From NCBI GenBank assembly GCA_907163375.1, contig CAJQUW010004594.1, positions 1 to 64,000 on the forward strand: a stretch of 64,000 nt of DNA. Direction: 5' to 3'. The position numbers and the translations under genes are program-made. Below, piece by piece: positions 29,301 to 42,995 of this stretch (the stretch's first letter is position 1; each line of letters begins with the position of its first letter). Below the pieces are notes generated by a model. That model was not told where the DNA came from and searched no databases. It worked only from the letters and a program-made list of their open reading frames with translations. Source of the DNA: Prostheceraeus crozeri (Eukaryota > Platyhelminthes > Polycladida > Euryleptidae).

Positions 29301-32300
29301 CAGGCAAAGGATCTTTCTCTACCTGACGATTCTTCCACAGGGCAAGATCTTCCTCTACCTGGACGATTCTTCCACAGAAAGATCCTTCTCTACCTAACAA
29401 CTCTTCCACAGACAACGATCTTCGTCTACCTGACGGAGTTCTTCACTGGTCTGAATCTTCCTCATACCTGACGATTCTTCCACAGGCAAGATCATTTTTT
29501 CCCCTCTAATTTGCTGACATCTTCACAGGTAAAATATTCTCTGACCTGACGATCCTTCCACAGGCAAGATCTTCTCTAAAACGCTAACGACTCTTCAACA
29601 GGCAATGTCATCTCTACATGACGATTCCTCCATAGGTCTGATCTTCTCCGTACCTGACGATCCTTCCACAGGCAAGATCTTCTCTACCTGACGATCCTTC
29701 CATAGGTCTGATCTTCTCTACCCTGACGATCCTTCCATAGGTCTGATCTTCTCTACCTGACGATTCTTCCACAGGCAAGATCTTCTCTACCTGACGAGCC
29801 CTTCAACAGAACTAAGATCTTCTCTATCCTGACGATTCTTCCACAGGTAATATATTCTCTACCTGACGATTCTTCCATAGGTCTGATCTTCTCTCCCTGA
29901 CGATCCTTCCACAGGCAAGATCTTCTCTACCTGACGATTCTTCCACAGGTAAGATCTTCTCTACCTGACGATCCTTCCTACATGTAAGATCTTCTCTACC
30001 TGACGATTCTTCCACATGGCAAGATCTTCTCTACCTGACGATTCTTCCACAGGCAAGATCTTCTCTACCTGACGATTCTTCCACAGGCAAGATCTTCTCT
30101 ACCTGACGATTCTTCCACAGGCAAGATCTTCTCTACATGACGATACTTCCACAGGTAAGATCTTCTCTACCTGACGATTCTTCCACAGGCAATTGATCTT
30201 CTCTACCTGACGATTCTTCCACAGCAAGATCTTCTCTAACCTGGACGATTCTTCCACAGCAAGATCCTTCTCTACCTGATGATTCTTCTACAGTAAGTGT
30301 CTTCTTCTAACCTGACGAATCTTCCACAGGCAAGTTCTTCTCTACCTGACGATTCTTACACAGACAAGATCTTCTCTACCTGACGATTCTTCCACAGGCA
30401 AGATACTTCTACTACCTGACGATTCTTCCACAGTAAGATCTTCTCTACCTGACGATTCTTCCACAGAGCAAGGATCCTCTTTGAACCTGACGATCCTTCC
30501 ACAGGCAAGAATCTTCTCTACCTGACGATTCTTCCACAGTGCAAGGTCTTCTCTACCTGACGATTCTTTCACAGACTAGATCTTCTCTACCTGACGATCC
30601 TTCTACAGGTAAGATCTTCTCTTCCCGACGATTCTTCCACAGGCAAGATCTTCCTCTAACCTGACGATTCTTCACAGGTAAGATCTTCTCTACCTGACGA
30701 TCCCTTCCACAGGTAAGAGATTGTCTACCTGACGATTCTTCCACAGACAAGATCTTCTCTATATGACGATACCTTCCACAGGCAAGATCTTCGCTTCTTC
30801 CTGACGATCCTTCCACAGGCAAGATCTTCTCTACCTGGACGATTCTTCCACAGGCAAGATCTTCTCTACCTGACGATTCTTCCGCAGGTAAGATCTTCTC
30901 TACCTGGCGATCCTTCCACAGGAAAGATCTTCTCTACCTGACGATTCTTCGACAGGAAGAATTCTTCTCTACCTGACGATCCTTCCACAGGCAAGATCTT
31001 CTCTACCTGACGATTCTTCCACAGGTAAGATCTTCTCTACCTGACGATTCTTCCACAGGCAAGATCTTCTCTACCTAACGACTCTTCAACAGGCAAGATC
31101 TTCTCTACCTGACGATTCTTCCACAGGCAAGATCTTCTCTACCTGACGATCCTTCAACAGACAAGATCTTCTCTACCTGACGATTCTTCCACAGGTAAAA
31201 TATTCTCTACCTGACGATTCTTCCATAGTCTGAAGCTTTCTCTCCCTGACGAACATCCTATCCACAGGCAAGATCTTCTCTGCTACCTGACGATTCTTCC
31301 ACAGGTAAGATTTCTTCTCTACCCTGACGATCCTTCTACAGGTAAGATCTTCTCTACCTGACGATTCTTCCACAGGCAAGATCTTCTCGCCCTGACGATT
31401 CTTCCACAGGCAAGATCTTCTCTACCTGACGATTCTTCCACAGGCAAGATCTTCTCTACCTGACGATTCTTCCACAGGCAAGATCTTCTCTACATGACGA
31501 TCCTTCCACAGGTAAGATCTTCTCTACCTGACGATTCTTCCACAGGCAAGATCTTCTCTACCTGACGATTCTTCCACAGGCAAGATCTTCTCTACCTGAC
31601 GATTCTTCCACAGGCAAGATCTTCTCTACCTGACGATTCTTCTACCGGTAAGATCTTCTCTACCTGACGATTCTTCCACAGGCAAGTTCTTCTCTACCTG
31701 ACGATTCTTCCACAGGCAAGATCTTCTCTACCTGACGATTCTTCCACAGGCAAGATCTTCTCTACCTGACGATTCTTCCACAGGTAAGATCTTCTCAACC
31801 TGACGTATCTTCCACAGGCAAGATCCTCTCTACCTGAAGATCCTTCCACAGGCAAGATCTTCTCTACCTGACGATTCTTCCACAGGCAAGGTCTTCTCTA
31901 CCTGACGATTCTTTCACAGACAAGATCTTCTCTACCTGACGATCCTTCTACAGGTAAGATCTTCTCTTCCCGACGATTCTTCCACAGGCAAGATCTTCTC
32001 TACCTGACGATTCTTCCACAGGTAAGATCTTCTCTACCTGACGATCCTTCCACAGGTAAGAGATTGTCTACCTGACGATTCTTCCACAGACAAGATCTTC
32101 TCTATATGACGATCCTTCCACAGACAAGATCTTCTCTTCCTGACGATCCTTCCACAGGCAAGATCTTCTCTACCTGACGATTCTTCCACAGGCAAGATCT
32201 TCTCTACCTGACGATTCTTCCGCAGGTAAGATCTTCTCTACCTGGCGATCCTTCCACAGGTAAGATCTTCTCTACCTGACGATTCTTCTACAGGTTAAGT

Positions 32301-33670
32301 ATCTTCTCTACCTGACGAGTCTTCCACAGGCAAGATCTTCTCTACCTGAAGACTCTTCCACAGGTAAGATCTTCTCTACCTGACGATTCTTCCACAGGCA
32401 AGATCTTCTCTACCTAACGACTCTTCAACAGGCAAGATCTTCTCTACCTGACGATCCTTCCACAGGTAAGATCTTCTCTACCTGACGATTCATCCATAGG
32501 CAAGATCTTCTCTACCTAACGACTCTTCGACAGGCAAGATCTTCTCTACCTGACGATCCTTCCACAGGTAAGATCTTCTCTACATGACGATTCATCCATA
32601 GGTCTGATCTTCTCTCCCTGACGATCCTTCCACAGGTAAGATCTTCTCTACCTGACGATTCTTCCACAGGCAAGATCTTCTCTACCTGACGATTCTTCCA
32701 CAGGCAAGATCTTCTCTATATGACGATCCTTCCACAGGCAAGATCTTCTCTACCTGACGATCCTTCCACAGGCAAGATCTTCTCTACCTGACGATTCTTC
32801 CACAGGCAAGCTCTTCTCTACCTGACGACTCTTCTACAGGTATGATCTTCTCTACCTGACGATTCTTCCACAGGGAAAATATTCTCTACCTGACGATTCT
32901 TCCACAGGCAAGATCTTCTCTACCTGACGATTCTTCCACAGGCAAGATCTTCTCTACCTGACGATCCTTCCACAGGTAAGATCTTCTCTACCTGACGATT
33001 CTTCCACAGACAAGATCTTCTCTATATGACGATCCTTCCACAGACAAGATCTTCTCTACCTGACGATCCTTCCACAGGCAAGATCTTCTCTACCTGACGA
33101 TTCTTCCACAGGTAAGATCTTCTCTACCTGACGATTCTTCCACAGGCAAGATCTTCTCTACCTGACGATTCTTCCACAGGCAAGATCTTCTCTACCTGAC
33201 GATTCTTCCACAGGCAAGATCTTCTCTACCTGACGATTCTTCCACAGACAAGATCTTCTCTATATGACGATCCTTCCACAGACAAGATCTTCTCTACCTG
33301 ACGATCCTTCCACAGGCAAGATCTTCTCTACCTGACGATTCTTCCACAGGCAAGATCTTCTCTACCTGACGATCCTTCCACAGGTAAGATCTTCTCTACC
33401 TGACGATTCTTCCACAGGCAAGATCATCTCTACCTGACGATTCTTCCACAGGCATGATCTTCTCTACCTGACGATCCTTCCACAGGTAAGATCTTCTCTA
33501 CCTGACGATTCTTCCACAGGTAAGATCTTCTCTACCTGACGATCCTTCCACAGGCAAGATCTTCTCTACCTGACGATTCTTCCACAGGCAAGATCTTCTC
33601 TACCTGACGATCCTTCCACAGGTAAGATCTTCTCTATCTGATGACTCTTCCACAGGCAAGATCTTCTCTC
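26374..33670. repeat. 34-bp satellite array, right block
   Basis: Same monomer. It is indel-rich up to about 31,300 and then very regular to the end. The variant order at 32,440-33,500 (CATCCATAGGCAAG, then ACTCTTCGACAGG, then CATCCATAGGTCTG) matches that at 9,960-11,000 almost base for base. The array ends inside a LINE coding remnant, at CTTCTCTCAAGATATCC. No gene is visible. Confidence 0.96.
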
Positions 33671-33671
33671 A

Positions 33672-37710
<4,039 letters not shown>

Positions 37711-37840
37711 GGTTATGGTGTTTGATCGTGGTCAAGTGCAAGAATTTGATACTCCTCAAAACTTGTTGAAGAACAGAGACAGTCTGTTCTATGATTTAGC
37801 TGTAAATGCTGGTATTGTGACTTCACAGGCTGTTGACTGA
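37711..37840 (+). CDS. ABCC/MRP-type ABC transporter, last coding exon
   Basis: The exon follows the acceptor TCTTTTTCAG and continues the previous exon in frame. It encodes RVMVFDRGQVQEFDTP, then NLLKNRDSLFYDLAVNAG and the C-terminal end, and stops at TGA 37,838-37,840. This matches the end of ABCC proteins, where the beta-strand after the H-loop is followed by an E(F/Y)xxPxxLL segment and a short tail. No clear poly(A) signal is seen in the next few hundred bases. The Polinton lies about 0.9 kb beyond the stop. Confidence 0.92.
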
Positions 37841-38737
37841 TTAGGAACTAGTAGATCTTTTACAATATTTTTTGAATGTTTTTACGAGCAATTCCATAAA
37901 CTACGCTCGCGCGCTACATTGAAATCGTTTTTCTAACTATCATCGCGTCTTCACTTAAAATTAATGATGCCATATCTGATATGGCATACCATCTCTCATG
38001 ATATACAAAACCTGATTAAAAATCTGAACTCAAATGGGTAAACATTCTGGTCAGGAGATCGAAAGCAAAACGCTTCTTACGCTCGTTACCTAAAAAATCA
38101 CTCGGTTTTCCACTGTTAAATTCAGGGAAGTGTAGAAAAAATCCTCCAAGAAAAAAAATTGTCAATATATGACATGTTCACAATTAATGTTTCAAAATAA
38201 TCATAGAAAAAGAATTTGGGTGATTCTCTCTTTTTGGAGATAAAAGTGCCGTAATCGCTCGCTACGGAAGTGGTCACACGCAACTGATGATAAATTTGCA
38301 GCTTTAGTTAGGATATGCTGATGGATGCGTAGCAACTTGCTTAAGTGGCGGTCTCATACCTATGTTGATGATGTTTAATTATGAAACATGTAAAGCTGAA
38401 CAATGAATCCAACAATAATCACTTGTGTAAGACTAATTACCATAATGTATTTCACTTAAATTGTGTGACATGTTTGTATTCTCATAAAGTCATCAACACA
38501 TGCATGTACTTAGTTCACTTGCTTGGTTTTGTTAATCTATCAGATTCATAATCACTACACTGTCGTGTATTGGAAGTAGTAAATTGCGTTGCATTATATA
38601 ATATCAAATTATAAGAAAAGCATTTTGCATCGTTTAAGATACTTTAAGCACTTATTCTGAGCAATTAACTTATGAAACAGACTTCCATCTGGAGATACAA
38701 AACAGTTTTAACCCTCAAATGAATTACTTATTTCGCC
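37841..38737. other. 3' flank of the ABCC-type gene, no other gene seen
   Basis: AT-rich sequence between the transporter stop codon and the Polinton. It probably includes the 3' untranslated region. No open frame, RNA gene or repeat stands out, apart from a small palindrome CATATCTGATATGG near 37,970. Confidence 0.6.
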
Positions 38738-38743
38738 GACGTT
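38738..38743. other. Polinton target-site duplication, left copy (GACGTT)
   Basis: GACGTT lies directly before the left terminal repeat AGTAATGG. The identical direct copy lies at 57,153-57,158 right after the right terminal repeat. Six-base duplications are the hallmark of Polinton integration. Confidence 0.92.
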
Positions 38744-38971
38744 AGTAATGGATAAAAGACCGTTCCAGGACACCATAAAATCAAAAAAATTAGTACTTTT
38801 AAAAACGACATAAATTTATGAATTTAGTCCCTTTTTCAGGTTTTTAAGACCTAAATTCATGAATTTAGTCCATTCAAAAAGTACCATTTTTCAAAAAATG
38901 GTATTTTTAAAAACAACATAAATTCATGAATTTGAACCCTTTTTCAGGTTATGAAGACCTAAATTCATAAA

Positions 38972-39005
38972 TCGGCTTAAGCCAGAGGAGCTTCGCTCCG
39001 ATTTG
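38972..39005. repeat. palindromic unit shared by both Polinton TIRs
   Basis: GGCTTAAGCC followed by GGAGCTTCGCTCC, the latter a 5-bp stem with a TTC loop. The matching copy in the right TIR is at 56,894-56,926. It belongs to the same family of small palindromes found elsewhere in the element. Confidence 0.75.
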
Positions 39006-39147
39006 GGCGTTTTTAAAAATACCCAATTTTCAAATTTTTCAAAATCTCAAATTTGTGATTATGACATTTTTCATTGCTTAAATCATGACCGTTCCAGGAC
39101 ACCGAAAATCATAAAAGTTGAGTATCTTAAAATTTGAGAATTACAAT

Positions 39148-39175
39148 CGGGCGAAGCCCTAGAACCTTCGGTTCG
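39148..39175. repeat. 28-bp palindromic insert, left TIR only
   Basis: Two adjacent hairpins: GGGCGAAGCCC (39,149-39,159) and GAACCTTCGGTTC (39,162-39,174). AT lies on each side. The right TIR has a single AT near 56,751 at the matching place and no insert. This looks like an insertion with a 2-base duplication. Confidence 0.8.
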
Positions 39176-39324
39176 ATTTTCATTGCTTAAATCATGACCG
39201 TTCTAGGACACCGAAAACCCGGACACCGAAAAAATCATAAAAGTTGAGAATTTCAAATTCATGAATTTTATCCATCTTTCAGGTTTTTAAAATATATCAT
39301 GTGACTAAAAATATTTCTTTAAAA

Positions 39325-40005
39325 ATGGAAGAAACAAAAGTGGATGAAACAAAAGTGGAAGGAACTTCAGAAATGGAAGGAACCTTAAGAATATATCCTT
39401 CGTTATCTCAATTAAAAATAAGTGAATTAAATATTGAAAAACACAAAGATAGAGTTAGGTATATGAAAGATAAGGAATCTCAATTATTATTAAGATTAGA
39501 GCATTATAAAAAATTAAGAAAGAGATGGACTAAAGTTAAGAATGTAACACAAGGAATTGGCATATTCTTAACAATAAGTTTAGGTGCTTTAACAATTGTT
39601 ATATCTTCAGGTGTTTTAGTAATTCCAGTAGTTGCTACAGCTTTAACAGGTACGGGTGTTTTTGCAACTTCACTTGCTACAATGTTAGAAAAATCTTTAA
39701 TAACTAAGAAACGAAAATCATTAAAAACTAAGCATTTATATATTAAAGAAGTCTATGATAAACTACACTACTACTTTCAAAGAGTATGTGATGATAATGT
39801 TATTACGTTAGATGAGATTGAAAAATTTGATCAAATAGCTAATGAAGTAAATCAAATATCATTTCAATCACAGACAGAAAAAGTTGATGATAAAAATAAA
39901 AAGGATGGTAAAATTTCTAGTGATGGTAAAACTTTTAGTGATGATAAAATTTTTTTAGAAGAGCTAAAAACTTTATTAGACAAAACTTTATTAAACAAAA
40001 CTTAA
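39325..40005 (+). CDS. Polinton coiled-coil protein with hydrophobic segments, function unknown
   Basis: 226 residues from the ATG at 39,325; an in-frame GTG at 39,301 is a weaker start. The acidic N-terminus (ETKVEGTSEMEG repeats) is encoded within the left TIR. Then come a charged helical stretch (residues about 25-75), a hydrophobic stretch of one or two membrane segments (about 80-125, GIFLTISLGALTIVISSGV) and a second charged helical part. The right TIR carries a truncated second copy of the gene start. I recognise it only as a type of small membrane protein seen in this element group. A structural or membrane role is a guess. Confidence 0.7.
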   Translation: MEETKVDETKVEGTSEMEGTLRIYPSLSQLKISELNIEKHKDRVRYMKDKESQLLLRLEHYKKLRKRWTKVKNVTQGIGIFLTISLGALTIVISSGVLVIPVVATALTGTGVFATSLATMLEKSLITKKRKSLKTKHLYIKEVYDKLHYYFQRVCDDNVITLDEIEKFDQIANEVNQISFQSQTEKVDDKNKKDGKISSDGKTFSDDKIFLEELKTLLDKTLLNKT

Positions 40006-40207
40006 TACGAGAAAATTTTAAACGAGAAAATTTTAAACGAAAAGATGTCAAACAACAAAGCAATAAAAAAATAATTTGTTCAGTAAAATGTTTTTGCTGT
40101 ATACCAATGTTACCACAAAATTCAAATATTATATTTTAAAAAAATAGACAAAATTAAAGCTGATAATAAAAAATAAAATATTAAAACATTATATTTGTAT
40201 ATTTTTA

Positions 40208-40996
40208 TTACTCGGTAAACAATTGTTCGATAACTCTTTCATGAATTTTTTTATGAATATTAATTGTGATAAATCCATAATCTTTTGACCAAGCATTATT
40301 ACACGATTGTTTAAATTCATCTTTATCTCTTATACATAAATCTCTTAACAAATCACTTAAGTTTCTTGCATTTATTTCAAATAGTATAAATATATTTGCA
40401 TTCTTTCTAATAACACTTCCATCTAATGAATACATACTTTGTGTCAAATAAAATACACTACAGTTATTATGTCTACCTCTTGTGAAATAATTTCTTTGAA
40501 CTGACTGATTTCTGTCATTAACACAATCATCAAAAATTACACAATGTTTCATTGTTTTATCTAGTTTACTAGGATCTTGCATATTACCACTATCATCTAT
40601 TAATTGTATTTTTATATGCTTATTTTTATTGGATTCAACTAATTGTTTATTTTTTGCTGCTTCTTCACACCACAAATTTATTTCTTCTTCATATTCAGAT
40701 TTTTCGTATTCTTCGAATAGAGAAGCAATTGCTGTTTTTGTAAGATTATTTTCAAATCCATATTTTAAAAATTGATAGACGGGTTGTTCTGCCGTTGTTG
40801 TATAAATTATAAGATTGTTATAATCCAAAAAATTTGGAGTCGTTAAAATTTTAAATAATAGATATGTTTTTCCACATCCTGATCTTCCACAAATAACTGA
40901 CAAAACTTTATTAGATAAATTTGGATGATGATTAAATTTAAGTTTTTTTTTATTTAAAGACATTTCATTCATTTTTAAAGTAATAAATTCATCCAT
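40208..40996 (-). CDS. Polinton FtsK/HerA (A32-like) genome-packaging ATPase
   Basis: 262 residues, open throughout. Walker A is GRSGCGKT at about residues 37-44. Walker B is CVIFDDC at about 152-158. A conserved FTRGRHNNCSVFYLTQS segment follows, typical of the A32-like ATPases of Polintons, virophages and large DNA viruses. In those relatives the enzyme pumps the genome into the preformed capsid. It lies beside the minor capsid gene on the same strand. A second, diverged P-loop ATPase lies at 47,676-49,241. Confidence 0.92.
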   Translation of the reverse strand: MDEFITLKMNEMSLNKKKLKFNHHPNLSNKVLSVICGRSGCGKTYLLFKILTTPNFLDYNNLIIYTTTAEQPVYQFLKYGFENNLTKTAIASLFEEYEKSEYEEEINLWCEEAAKNKQLVESNKNKHIKIQLIDDSGNMQDPSKLDKTMKHCVIFDDCVNDRNQSVQRNYFTRGRHNNCSVFYLTQSMYSLDGSVIRKNANIFILFEINARNLSDLLRDLCIRDKDEFKQSCNNAWSKDYGFITINIHKKIHERVIEQLFTE

Positions 40997-41187
40997 TATT
41001 GAATTAGTGTTTTTAGAAACAAAAAAATAAAAATAAAATTTTAATTTAAGTTTATTTTTTTTTATTTTTTGTTTCTAATAATAAGATTAATAAGATTAAT
41101 AAGATTAATAAGGTTAATAATGAAAAATGATAAAAAAATTAAACTTCTCTATTGTAGCGTAAAAGTTTATACCTCTCGAACGGGAGT

Positions 41188-41976
41188 TTATACCTCCCGA
41201 ACCAAAAGATCTATCATAATCTCTTCACCTCCAAAATTTATTTCTTGTCCTTTCTCATCAGTGATTCTAATGTTAATGTTGTTAATAGTTTTTCTTGTAA
41301 TAGTGAAATATATTAATGTTTGTGGAAATACATTTAATCTATAACCAATGGGTACAGTAAAAGCTGGAAAACTGAATATTAAATTTGACAATTTACCATT
41401 TATATATCCTCCTTCAATAATGTCACAATGTACAACAATTGAATTTATTTCAGTTATTTTTGGAATCTTCTCACCTAAATGATAACCTTGACTATAGGTT
41501 TGTTTATTAAATCCTAATAGCTTTGACAATGATCTATCATGATTAAAATCAACTTGATGATTTTCGTCTAAAGTAAGAGAAAATTTATTAACTGCCGGTT
41601 CAACTGCAAAATGTAATTGTTTCTTATCTTTAAATGGTATACCTAAATGTCTCTTAATTTCATTTGATATTGTTTCAACTTCGTAAGAACCAGGAAGAAA
41701 AGTTAGTATTTTCCATGTTTTGCCTTTATCAGTAGAATATCTAAATTGATCATTCACATCTTTGATAACGTTTTGAATAGTGTTAAATGTGGAGAAACTA
41801 GTCAATGCAATTTGATAATTTTTATTTTGTTCCAAATGTAGAATGGGTTCTAAATTACAAGTGTGTGATGAAGTAGTTGTTATAATTTTTAACGTCGTAC
41901 TAAATTTTGATGAACCCAAAATCTCTGTCAAATTTTCTAAATGATTATTAATTTTGTCTAAATCTGCTGAACACAT
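41188..41976 (-). CDS. Polinton penton-like minor capsid protein
   Basis: 262 residues, open. The composition is mostly beta-strand, with RYSTDKGKTWKILTFLPGSYEV, a central SKLLGFNKQTYSQGYHLGEK segment, IVVHCDIIEGGYING, and a C-terminal FTVPIGYRLNVFP and NIRITDEKGQEI. This order matches the single jelly-roll minor capsid (penton) protein of Polintons as I know it. It would occupy capsid vertices. It follows the packaging ATPase gene on the same strand. Identity is by eye; a structure prediction showing a jelly-roll fold would confirm it. Confidence 0.8.
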   Translation of the reverse strand: MCSADLDKINNHLENLTEILGSSKFSTTLKIITTTSSHTCNLEPILHLEQNKNYQIALTSFSTFNTIQNVIKDVNDQFRYSTDKGKTWKILTFLPGSYEVETISNEIKRHLGIPFKDKKQLHFAVEPAVNKFSLTLDENHQVDFNHDRSLSKLLGFNKQTYSQGYHLGEKIPKITEINSIVVHCDIIEGGYINGKLSNLIFSFPAFTVPIGYRLNVFPQTLIYFTITRKTINNINIRITDEKGQEINFGGEEIMIDLLVREV

Positions 41977-42033
41977 TTTTAAACTAAAAAATTAAATAAA
42001 TATTTTTTAATGAAATATTTTTTTTATAAAAAA

Positions 42034-42888
42034 TTAAAAACAACAACATATTTCAGCTACACTTTTATAATCCTCTTCATTTAGAATCTTTTTTTCTAAC
42101 AGTCTTTTCAATATAGCATGAATTTCATTGAAACTAGAATTATGTCCTTCTTTTATTGCAGATATTAAAATATTTAATCTATTTAGTAATTCTTGTGGAT
42201 CATCTGGTAAAAATATGGTTGTTTCTGTTTTCTGTTTTTTTGGTTTCTGTTTTTTTGTTTTCTGTTTTTCAGATAAACCTTTCCCTACTTTAACTCCCGT
42301 TGATAATAAATTTTCTAATTGTTTATAACGTCTAAGAGTTTTTACTGTGCCAACTCTATCTAATATAGTTTTATATTTTATTAGATCTTCTACAGCATAA
42401 TTTTTTAAATCTGCTCCTCTTAAAAGATCAACAAAATTTCTATCTAAACTAATAGGTTTTTTATCTGGAGTAAAAATTAATCCTCGTAAAGGTTGTGGAA
42501 ATATTTCTTTACCACCAAGATAAAATCTTGCAAATAATTTTTTATCTAAAAAGAAAGTAGAATGTTCGAATAACATAGATTTTGGTAATTTTTTATCTAT
42601 GTTTGCCTCTAATAAAGCATAGTCATCTAATAGTGTTTTAAGTACAGGATCCGCTATATCAACACGTTTTTCATTAAGTTCCTTTTCAAGAGTTTTAAAT
42701 GGTTCGACAGTTTTTTCATAATCAGTTTTTACTTCTTCAGTTATTTTTAATTTATCAAACATATCAGATTGAATACCAGCTTTTGTCATTCTATGTTGAA
42801 GATGATTTTCTTTCATAATATTTCTTTGTTTTATTAATTCGTCTAATTGTTTTATTCTTTTAAAATTATCAGCTCTAACTTTATCCAT
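42034..42888 (-). CDS. Polinton conserved protein of unknown function
   Basis: 284 residues, open. The N-terminal ~60 residues are charged and helical (MDKVRADNFKRIKQLDELIK). The middle has FARFYLGGKEIFPQPLRGLIF and KPISLDRNFVDLLRG. A lysine-rich low-complexity linker (KTKKQKPKKQKT) precedes a helical C-terminus ending in CCCF. The first ~35 residues are nearly repeated by a 57-residue open frame on the other strand at 51,697-51,870. A DNA-binding or core role would fit the charge but is not shown. Confidence 0.65.
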   Translation of the reverse strand: MDKVRADNFKRIKQLDELIKQRNIMKENHLQHRMTKAGIQSDMFDKLKITEEVKTDYEKTVEPFKTLEKELNEKRVDIADPVLKTLLDDYALLEANIDKKLPKSMLFEHSTFFLDKKLFARFYLGGKEIFPQPLRGLIFTPDKKPISLDRNFVDLLRGADLKNYAVEDLIKYKTILDRVGTVKTLRRYKQLENLLSTGVKVGKGLSEKQKTKKQKPKKQKTETTIFLPDDPQELLNRLNILISAIKEGHNSSFNEIHAILKRLLEKKILNEEDYKSVAEICCCF

Positions 42889-42914
42889 TTTTATATGATA
42901 ATTTTTTATTATTA

Positions 42915-42995
42915 TTTTATTTTATAATATTTTATTTTATAATATTTTATTTTATAATATTTTATTTTTATAATATTTTATTTTTATAATATTTT
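42915..42995. repeat. AT tandem repeat between Polinton genes
   Basis: Repeated AATATTTTATTTTAT units (about 15-18 bp, five or so copies) lie between the unknown-protein gene and the polymerase region. This is probably a non-coding spacer or promoter area. Confidence 0.7.

Larger units (their letters stand above)
38744..39424. repeat. Polinton left terminal inverted repeat
   Basis: Matches the reverse complement of 56,381-57,152. Over the outer ~300 bases I count about nine differences. The repeat runs into the 5' end of the coiled-coil membrane protein gene. It contains a short palindromic insert at 39,148-39,175 that the right TIR lacks, and it lacks the insert found in the right TIR at 56,593-56,620. 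Internal words such as GACCGTTCCAGGACACC recur two or three times, so the TIR is itself built of subrepeats. Confidence 0.93.

Noticed and set aside
2176-31379. Many minus-strand open frames of 60-165 residues with SSGREDLACGRIVR-type repeats
   Set aside because: They are the three rotating frames of the 34-bp satellite and carry no independent signal.
1-33670. A CRISPR-like array of regular repeats
   Set aside because: The 34-bp units are adjacent with no unique spacers, and the window is eukaryotic. It is a satellite.
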